NCBI RefSeq assembly: GCF_014633365.1
Contig: NC_068338.1
Location: forward strand, 23,508,616 to 23,572,615
DNA from: Diospyros lotus
Taxonomy: Eukaryota > Streptophyta > Magnoliopsida > Ericales > Ebenaceae
DNA length: 64,000 nucleotides
Direction of reading: 5' to 3'
The notes below the pieces were generated by a model, which saw nothing but the letters and a program-made list of their open reading frames with translations, was not told where the DNA came from and ran no database searches. Below are positions 60,570 to 64,000 of the stretch, in pieces. The translations under genes and the position numbers were made by a program. How positions within the stretch are numbered: the first letter of the stretch is position 1; the number at the start of each line of letters is the position of its first letter.

Positions 60570-63500
60570 ACTGTGAATTTTTTTTTTTTTTGGGGGGGGG
60601 GGGGCGTGTGAATGCGCTGAAATTTGAGGGGGTGGGGGAAAGAAAGAATATATACTAAGAAAAAAATTTAAAAATTAAAAAATATTAAATTTTCTAGGCA
60701 ACGCCTAGGCCCTGCCTAGGCGCTAGGCGGCAGCTTGTCGCCTGACTAGCGTTTAGCGCCTTTTAGAATACTGATCCATCATGCATAAGAAACTTACTAG
60801 GTTGGCCATTTTAGCATTGATTCCATCGTTCACCAAAATTAGGATCATTGGCATACAAATCTTTGAAAGTATCAAATCCTACAACTTCTGTATGCAAGGT
60901 ACGAACACGAGCTACTCTTCGGCTGAGTGCATTTGCTACTTTATTCTGCTCCTCGGACTTGTGCTTCAAGGTGAATGTAAATTGTTGAAGAAAAGTAACC
61001 CACCTTGAATGCATCCGATTATGGCTTTGTTGGTTGTTGATGAACTTAAGAGCTTGATGATCAGAATACAACATAAACTCTCATTGTACCAAATAATGCT
61101 TCCAGTACTTGAGTGCTTGCACAATAGCATAGAATTCAAGCTCATAGGTAGACCAGTTTCTCCTAGCTTCACTTAGTTTCTCACTATAGAATGCTACTAG
61201 ACTACCTTCCTGTGAAAGAACAACACCTATGCCCACAATAGACTTATGCCCATAATAGAAGCGTTTGTGTGCACTTTAAAAAGTTTCTCAAAACTTGGTA
61301 AGGTTAAGACTGGAGCATTGGTCAGCTTCTCTTTAATCAATTGAAAGCTCTTTTTTGCTGCTTTAGTCCACACAAATGGCCCTTTAAGCAATTAGTTGTG
61401 GGACTTGCTAGACTACTGAAGTTACGTATGAAACTATAGAAATATTTTATTTATAGTGTGTATGTTATGTATTTTCTTTTTTCTTTTTTTTATCCTTTCT
61501 TTTATGTTGTTCTCTTTCTCTATAAAACCAAAGGGGAATCTATGTATCAATTTAAGATTATAGAAAATAGAGAAATATTTTTCTCATCTCCCTTAGTTTT
61601 CATGGTATCAAAGCAAGGTTCCTAAAACGTGTTCTTTCTCCCAGCCTTCATTGCCGGCTAACCTGTCCTCATTTAATGAAGGGTTATTGGAGTAGTTCAT
61701 TGCCAGGAAGTTGAGGTGAGCTATGAAAGAGACGACAAATTGAAAGAGTTATTGGAGTAGTTGATTCTAAGTCTCGAGGGAAAATCGGGGTATACATTGC
61801 ATTAAGGGATATAGAGGTACAAAGGCAGAGTCATAATTAGGGAAAGCAAGGAATTGAGAAAGAAGATATTGAGTTCCCTTCATGAGTCTCTAGTGGGAGT
61901 GCACTTGGGAATTCAGAACACATATCATAAGTTGAAGCAAATTTTTTATTTACCCCACCTCAAACGATATGTGACCAAGTATGTGATGGCGTGTGACGTG
62001 TGTAGCAAATGCAAATATGAAACTGTGGCCCAACCAGGTTTATTACAGCCCTTACCCATACCTGCACAAACTTGGGAGAGCATAAGTATGGATTTCATTA
62101 AAGGTCTTCCTAAGTCAGAAGGGAGGGACTGATCTTAGTGGTGGTGGACCGGTTCACTAAGTATGCACATTTCATTGGCCTAACCCATCCCTACTCAGCC
62201 CAAGAAGTAGCTAGAGCATTCTTGGATCAGGTGATGAAACTGCATGGGATTCTCGAGTCGATAATCTCAAATAGGGATAAGATCTTTACAAGTTTGTTCC
62301 GGCAGAGCTAATGAAATCCCTAAGAGTGAAGCTTAAAATGTCTACAGCTTACCATCCTCAAACGGATGGCCAGATGGGAAGGGTTAATCAATGTGTGGAA
62401 GGCTATTTGAGGTGTTTGTGTTTCTTGCATCCTAAAGGGTGGCATAAGTGGATTTCCCTGGCACAATGGTGGTACAATACCAGCCACCATGCATCTATCG
62501 AAAGAACCCCTTTCGAAGCATTATTTGGATATCAACCTCCACTACTTCTAGCAGTGGGGGAGCACACCATGGTGGCCACTGTAGAGGCATACTTGAAGAA
62601 GAGACAAAGAGTTTTGCAACAGCTCAAAGAAGAGCTGACATTGGCTCAAAATCGTATGAAGCAGTACACTGATAAGAAGAGGAGCAAAAGGGAGTTCAAT
62701 GTGGGAGAGAGAGTATACCTCAAACTCAGACCAACCCACCTTAAGGCTATTGCTAAGGGTTAGGTAAACAAACTAAGCCCTAGGTATTACGGGCCTTATG
62801 TGATTGAAGCTAAGGTGGGAAAGGTAGCATACTGACTACAGCTCCCTGAAGGATCTAGAATTCATCTAGTTTTCCACGTCTCTCTGCTCAAGAGATCAGT
62901 GGGAACACAACAAACATCCTCCAGTTTACCACAACTCTCTGTCAATACATATGTCACGGCGGTTCCCAATTCTATCCTAGACAGTTGAGTACTGTACAAG
63001 CACGGGGCCCTTATCATTCAGGTGTTAGTGAAATGGTCGAACCTATCCCTTGATAGCAGCACCTGAGAATATTTGCCTGACTTGCTAAGGCAATTCCCTC
63101 AAGCAACCAGCCTGCTTAGCATTCTTGAGGGCAAGAATTATCTCAAGCCGGGGGGGATTTGTCATGGTCCTAAGGTGTAGAAGTAGAAATACCGTGTAAA
63201 AGGGGGAGCATATACGTGCTGTAGTTGAGGGAAGCAACTAGTTAACTCTAGAAGAGGGTAACTATGTAAATAAGATGATTGACGGGAATGTAATTGCGAG
63301 ATCCTATATAAAGGACCCAAGCACATGTAAGGAGGCATCCAGATATTGAATTGAATCATTCTCTTATTTCCCTCTCATTTCTCTCTCTCTCTCTCTCATT
63401 TTCTTCTCCACTCTCTCTCTGTTGTTTCATTCTCTTTCATTCTTTAGGGAATTCTAGAGAATTCTTGTCAGATCCTTTAAGATCTGACACCTAGCTTCTC

Positions 63501-64000
63501 CAATGATTTCTCATGATTATCAATTCAGCTGGAAATCTAGAAATCAAAGTTATCCTAATTTCTAACTAATTTGGAGCTTTAATTAGCATACTAGGATTCT
63601 CTACCATTATCTTTTGTTTAATTTGAAATTTTTGGGTGTTGCAAATAATATTCGTGTACCTCGTTAAAGTTCCTTATGTTTGCTGGGTTAAAGCATTCAT
63701 AAACATGCATCCTGATTCTTTGGGTCAACTTCATTTAATTGAAACATGACCAGTTTAATTTACCCTAACTTGTAAGGTTACTCTATGGCTATTGGGAGTA
63801 TGCTAGGCTGGTATAATTCTGAATTTCGCATACCAATAACAATAACCTGTAAAAGAGTCCCTGGACAATACTGCAGCATAACACCAATATATTATGAACC
63901 TGTGAAAGGAACAAGTAAGAAGCAAATTAAGACTCAAGTTCATTCTAAGCATGATACATTATCTCCAAGGGGTTTCTTAAAAAATAATATCATTTAAGTC
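32771..64000 (+). CDS. XDH1: Xanthine dehydrogenase (5' part; continues past right edge)
   Basis: XDH oxidises hypoxanthine to xanthine and urate in purine catabolism, using NAD+. It is a cytosolic/peroxisome-linked molybdo-flavo-iron-sulphur enzyme. Four exons join in phase (136+100+109+1509 nt = 618 codons; plant XDH is about 1,360 aa). The start at 32771 (gccATGG) gives [10 protein letters not shown], the usual plant N-terminus. The first 2Fe-2S cluster has Cys56, 61, 64 and 78 ([11 protein letters not shown]). The second has Cys126, 129, 162 and 164 ([15 protein letters not shown]). The FAD domain has [13 protein letters not shown] (from about residue 293) and [16 protein letters not shown] (from 373). 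The last visible exon ends [12 protein letters not shown], where the molybdenum domain normally follows. Introns 1, 3 and 4 contain large transposons, but no exon is damaged, so the gene looks functional. Confidence 0.95.
32907..33479 (+). other. XDH intron 1, proximal part
   Basis: Non-coding intron sequence after the exon 1 donor. The frame at 33217-33405 resembles no known protein. Nothing else is recognised. Confidence 0.6.
33480..34260. repeat. GAGCTC-rich partly palindromic element in XDH intron 1
   Basis: The left half repeats gagctcaactc-like strings and the right end reads gagcgagctcggtttag, with an AT-rich middle. It resembles in composition the block at 14330-14590. No certain target duplication. 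Confidence 0.45.
34261..35370 (+). other. XDH intron 1, anonymous segment
   Basis: Non-coding. It ends in a (TA)n run at about 35350-35370. No gene or mobile element is recognised. Confidence 0.55.
35371..36035 (-). mobile_element. Copia fragment: 3' LTR plus RNase H end
   Basis: A probable LTR (35371-35673; - strand starts TGTTGGACAATG) follows a - strand purine tract (complement of the bases just after 35673, CTTGAGGGAGAG). Upstream on the - strand is the RNase H C-terminus, readable as [17 protein letters not shown] and, after the cassette for [27 protein letters not shown], with stops. The rest of the element is missing, so it is a truncated copy that predates or abuts element B. Confidence 0.75.
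36111..36386 (+). repeat. Element B 5' LTR
   Basis: 276 bp. It starts TGTAGAAGG. The expected terminal CA reads AA just before the primer site. It contains TATA-like gagtataaatata (about 36239). It is visibly more diverged from its partner than element A's pair. Confidence 0.9.
36413..39212 (+). pseudogene. Element B gag, protease and integrase (broken)
   Basis: The ATG at 36413 opens a gag with an S-rich N-terminus, then [22 protein letters not shown] occurs near 36704 (family: arginine) and further breaks follow. A glycine/arginine-rich stretch ([16 protein letters not shown]) precedes the zinc knuckle. The protease motif reads DSSATNH, with the DSG glycine replaced by serine. The integrase has a zinc region and SDLWGPS-type core start, and then a 16-G run (38483-38498) at the codons of the DNGGG motif. 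The frame continues ([24 protein letters not shown]) until element C interrupts it. Confidence 0.85.
39213..40081 (+). repeat. Element C 5' LTR (interrupted by solo LTR D)
   Basis: The LTR sequence at 39213-39275 and 39883-40081 matches the 3' LTR (44465-44724); D fills the gap. Short indels separate the two LTRs, such as the ttgtgttg stretch present only in the 3' copy. Confidence 0.9.
39276..39882 (+). mobile_element. Solo LTR D inside C's 5' LTR
   Basis: 607 bp, TGTTGTAAC...CTCTAACA, flanked by a perfect 5-bp duplication tctct (39271-39275 and 39883-39887). It has a + strand TATA string (cctataaatagggg at about 39466) and no coding domain. The host LTR continues on both sides, so D is the youngest of the three layers. 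Confidence 0.9.
40108..41100 (+). pseudogene. Element C gag (broken)
   Basis: The ATG at 40108 gives [19 protein letters not shown], with a stop near 40187, then [19 protein letters not shown], a UBN2-type domain ([20 protein letters not shown]), more stops, and a glycine-rich tail. The zinc knuckle carries a stop within the CX2C pair (near 41001). Confidence 0.85.
41101..44457 (+). pseudogene. Element C pol (broken, YVDD box deleted)
   Basis: The protease DSGATN is intact (about 41271). The integrase zinc region is WHARLGHP ... FCDSCKIGK; the core [11 protein letters not shown] is followed by a 24-G run (42169-42192) at the DNGGG motif. RT begins near 43020 ([36 protein letters not shown]) up to YGLKQALL, then jumps at about 43485 to [18 protein letters not shown]. 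About 155 bp present in element B, including the YVDD box, is missing. RNase H ([43 protein letters not shown]) is nearly clean, and the frame ends at 44457. Confidence 0.87.
44465..44724 (+). repeat. Element C 3' LTR
   Basis: 260 bp, TGTGAAAGC...CCTTTACA, uninterrupted. It is followed by the ttcct duplication and the rest of element B. Confidence 0.93.
44725..46390 (+). pseudogene. Element B RT and RNase H (broken)
   Basis: After the second ttcct the pol frame resumes. RT has [42 protein letters not shown] and an intact YVDDILITG box (about 45373-45399), with stops and frame breaks between them. RNase H follows ([55 protein letters not shown]). It ends just before the purine tract at 46380. 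Confidence 0.87.
46391..46671 (+). repeat. Element B 3' LTR
   Basis: 281 bp. It starts TGTAGAACG and ends CTGTTTCA, followed by the cttaa duplication. The same promoter-like stretch is present. Confidence 0.9.
46677..47828 (+). other. XDH intron 1, distal part
   Basis: Non-coding sequence between element B and exon 2. Nothing else is recognised. It ends with a pyrimidine-rich stretch (tttctcctcttt) and the acceptor ataaag. Confidence 0.6.
47829..47928 (+). CDS. XDH1: XDH exon 2
   Basis: Completes codon 46 (Asp) and codes to the first two bases of codon 79. It carries [12 protein letters not shown] and LKKC, the first 2Fe-2S cluster. The acceptor AAG is weaker than the usual CAG; the donor gtaagt is strong. 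Confidence 0.93.
47935..48203 (+). repeat. Tandem duplication in XDH intron 2, unit about 134 bp
   Basis: The unit beginning ttctttctgtctggtctctc occurs at 47935 and 48069 and is nearly identical through to the end phrase gttgcaaagattt. It starts 6 bp inside the intron and does not include the splice donor. Confidence 0.92.
48326..48501 (+). repeat. Second tandem duplication in intron 2, unit about 86-90 bp
   Basis: Both copies run from gtttgacaagcatatgcata to gggtacttactatact. The first copy has an expanded (TA)n run that explains its greater length. Confidence 0.9.
48502..49871 (+). other. XDH intron 2, remainder
   Basis: Anonymous non-coding sequence. Short frames here (for example 48620-48814) resemble no known protein. 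Confidence 0.6.
49872..49980 (+). CDS. XDH1: XDH exon 3
   Basis: Codes for the last base of codon 79 to Gln115: [20 protein letters not shown] then [16 protein letters not shown]. It ends at a codon boundary with donor gtactt. Confidence 0.93.
50098..51278. mobile_element. Foldback-like element in XDH intron 3
   Basis: The ends are inverted: aatacactgtgtacccctga at the left, and acattacactctgaacccct as the complement of the right. Further in, a long pair of arms (about 50485-50585 and 50855-50975) is inverted, with matching phrases such as gatttctgaaacgtgg versus the complement gatttctgagatgtgg. Frames inside are by-products of the palindrome. No target duplication was determined; a Mutator-like or foldback MITE fits best. 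Confidence 0.65.
51279..52689 (+). other. XDH intron 3, anonymous part
   Basis: AT-rich non-coding sequence with a long T-run at about 52538-52555. No gene is recognised. Confidence 0.55.
52690..52880 (-). mobile_element. Ty3/gypsy RT scrap
   Basis: The - strand reads [20 protein letters not shown], matching the gypsy RT catalytic region, whose usual box is FIDDIL. One catalytic aspartate is asparagine here. Only about 60 codons are present. Confidence 0.7.
52927..54735 (-). mobile_element. 5'-truncated copia element E in XDH intron 3
   Basis: A probable 3' LTR (52927-53367; plus-strand ends TGTTGA...TCAACA) is followed by a - strand purine tract (complement of 53370-53390, including TTAAGGGGGAG). 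Then come RNase H ([39 protein letters not shown]), [19 protein letters not shown], an intact YVDD box (complement of about 54315-54335) and the start of RT near 54700. Stops occur throughout. Gag, protease, integrase and the 5' LTR are absent. Confidence 0.8.
54736..55415 (+). other. XDH intron 3, distal part with one transposon end
   Basis: A segment at 54735-54795 (tagcttataagctac ... aaacaggccctt) looks like the end of a plant hAT-type MITE, but the second end was not found. A (TA)n run lies at about 55157-55185. The acceptor is tatgcag. Confidence 0.45.
55416..56924 (+). CDS. XDH1: XDH exon 4
   Basis: 503 codons (residues 116-618), open throughout. It carries the second 2Fe-2S cluster, the linker, the whole FAD-binding domain and the CO-dehydrogenase-flavoprotein C-terminal segment ([15 protein letters not shown]). 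It ends SSRLQ with donor gtatgg. Confidence 0.95.
56925..57610 (+). other. XDH intron 4, proximal part
   Basis: Contains CT-rich simple sequence (ttcttcttcttc runs at about 57100-57155) and no gene. Confidence 0.6.
57611..58540 (-). mobile_element. 5'-truncated LINE (L1-type) with zf-RVT domain
   Basis: On the - strand, from the right, the frame reads [20 protein letters not shown] (end of the RT), [16 protein letters not shown], then the zinc-binding RT-associated domain ([30 protein letters not shown], stop, HIFFQFPLS) and [11 protein letters not shown]. It ends in accgatcaaa plus an A-run (complement of 57611-57623). This is the C-terminus of a plant LINE ORF2 followed by its poly(A) tail. 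The 5' end is cut at the gypsy LTR. Confidence 0.85.
58541..61400 (-). mobile_element. Ty3/gypsy fragment F (3' LTR, integrase, RNase H)
   Basis: Probable 3' LTR 58541-58891 (- strand begins TGTAGGACAGTAG), preceded on the - strand by purine tract AGTGGAGGGGACTGA. Upstream on the - strand: integrase C-terminus ([20 protein letters not shown]), core pieces ([40 protein letters not shown]) with a frameshift near 59545, and the zinc region ([20 protein letters not shown]). A hAT-type element (60052-60773) then intervenes, followed by RNase H ([29 protein letters not shown]). RT, protease, gag and the 5' LTR are missing. The order RNase H before integrase is the gypsy order. Confidence 0.85.
60052..60773 (+). 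mobile_element. hAT-type element (722 bp) inside gypsy F
   Basis: Inverted ends: CAGTGTTCTGAAAGGCG at the left, and CAGTATTCTAAAAGGCG as the complement of the right. A perfect 8-bp duplication, atccatca, lies at 60044-60051 and 60774-60781. Removing one copy makes the gypsy frame continuous. The interior is GC-rich with cctaggcggc strings, an (AG)n run (60539-60568) and a G-run. The long + frame at 60100-60576 is open but resembles no transposase, so the element looks non-autonomous. Confidence 0.9.
61440..61620 (+). mobile_element. Copia 5' LTR end with primer-binding site (scrap)
   Basis: The sequence tctctataaaacc (about 61520) followed by ...ttttca then TGGTATCAAAGC (61602-61613) looks like the promoter, end and primer-binding site of a copia LTR. 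The left end is not defined, and no copia domain follows. Confidence 0.55.
61810..63489 (+). mobile_element. Ty3/gypsy fragment G: integrase, chromodomain-like tail, 3' LTR
   Basis: The integrase starts [20 protein letters not shown], with a zinc region ([18 protein letters not shown] ... CDVCSKCK), a core ([17 protein letters not shown], then after a frame break [15 protein letters not shown]), [20 protein letters not shown], and a C-terminal [14 protein letters not shown] chromodomain-like tail follows ([13 protein letters not shown], stop, EYLPDL). The polypurine-type ccggggggga precedes LTR 63160-63489 (TGTCATGG...ATCTGACA). The 5' part is missing. Several stops and frame breaks are present. 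The chromodomain-like tail suggests a chromovirus-lineage element. Confidence 0.85.
63160..63489 (+). repeat. 3' LTR of gypsy G
   Basis: 330 bp, TG...CA ends, TATA string cctatataaagg at about 63303, then a CT microsatellite leader (63390-63420). Confidence 0.8.
63490..64000 (+). other. XDH intron 4, end of window
   Basis: Non-coding. The frame at 63785-63997 does not match XDH or another family I know. The next XDH exon (start of the molybdenum domain) has not appeared by the right edge. Confidence 0.6.

Noticed and set aside
60100..60576. 158-aa open frame as a new gene
   Set aside because: It lies wholly inside the GC-rich hAT-type element, is arginine- and glycine-rich by composition, and ends in an (AG)n run. 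There is no recognisable domain.
63785..63997. 70-aa frame as the next XDH exon
   Set aside because: The next exon should encode the start of the molybdenum domain (VTGEAEYADD-like); nothing here resembles it.

Overview
This is nuclear DNA from a flowering plant, most likely a eudicot. The protein-coding exons are separated by GT-AG introns, intergenic DNA is AT-rich, and more than half of the accessory sequence is recognisable as Ty1/copia and Ty3/gypsy retrotransposons, LINE fragments and small hAT-type elements. I cannot name the species from sequence alone. I found no CRISPR array, tRNA gene, rRNA gene or bacterial-type operon.

Two host genes lie on the + strand. (1) Positions 23-7286 hold the 3' two-thirds of an ER lysophosphatidic acid acyltransferase of the LPAT2 class: seven in-frame exons and the natural stop, with the 5' exons off the left edge. 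(2) From 32771 to beyond the right edge lies the 5' part of xanthine dehydrogenase (XDH). Its exons are at 32771-32906, 47829-47928, 49872-49980 and 55416-56924, and they join in phase into 618 codons. These cover both 2Fe-2S centres and the FAD domain. The molybdenum-cofactor half lies off the window. A third gene-like locus, a PPR-family reading frame on the - strand (17023-17976), is intact except for one internal TAA and has no introns, so it is probably a retrocopy or recent pseudogene.

Between LPAT and XDH (7.3-32.7 kb): two hAT-type miniature elements with 8-bp target duplications (8909-9733 and 10172-10353), several degenerate repeats, a complete but dead copia element on the - strand (18569-23075; 278/279-bp LTRs; TSD aaata), and a copia fragment on the + strand (about 24640-30020). 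That fragment has lost its reverse transcriptase and is split by a 2.8-kb probable solo LTR (26135-28972).

The XDH introns are swollen by transposons. Intron 1 (14.9 kb) holds a three-level nest. Copia element B (36111-46671, TSD cttaa) contains copia element C (39213-44724, TSD ttcct). C's own 5' LTR contains a 607-bp solo LTR, D (39276-39882, TSD tctct). Intron 2 has two short tandem duplications. Intron 3 has a foldback-like inverted repeat and a 5'-truncated copia. Intron 4 has a 5'-truncated LINE, a gypsy fragment interrupted by a 722-bp hAT-type element with a perfect 8-bp TSD, a copia LTR/PBS scrap and a second gypsy 3' half with an LTR. Despite this, the XDH exons keep frame and conserved residues, so the gene looks functional.

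I did not find a convincing new biological system. The most unusual signals are long poly-G runs (16 and 24 G) at the same conserved integrase codons of elements B and C, independent active-site losses in each copia copy, and the depth of nesting inside an apparently working housekeeping gene.
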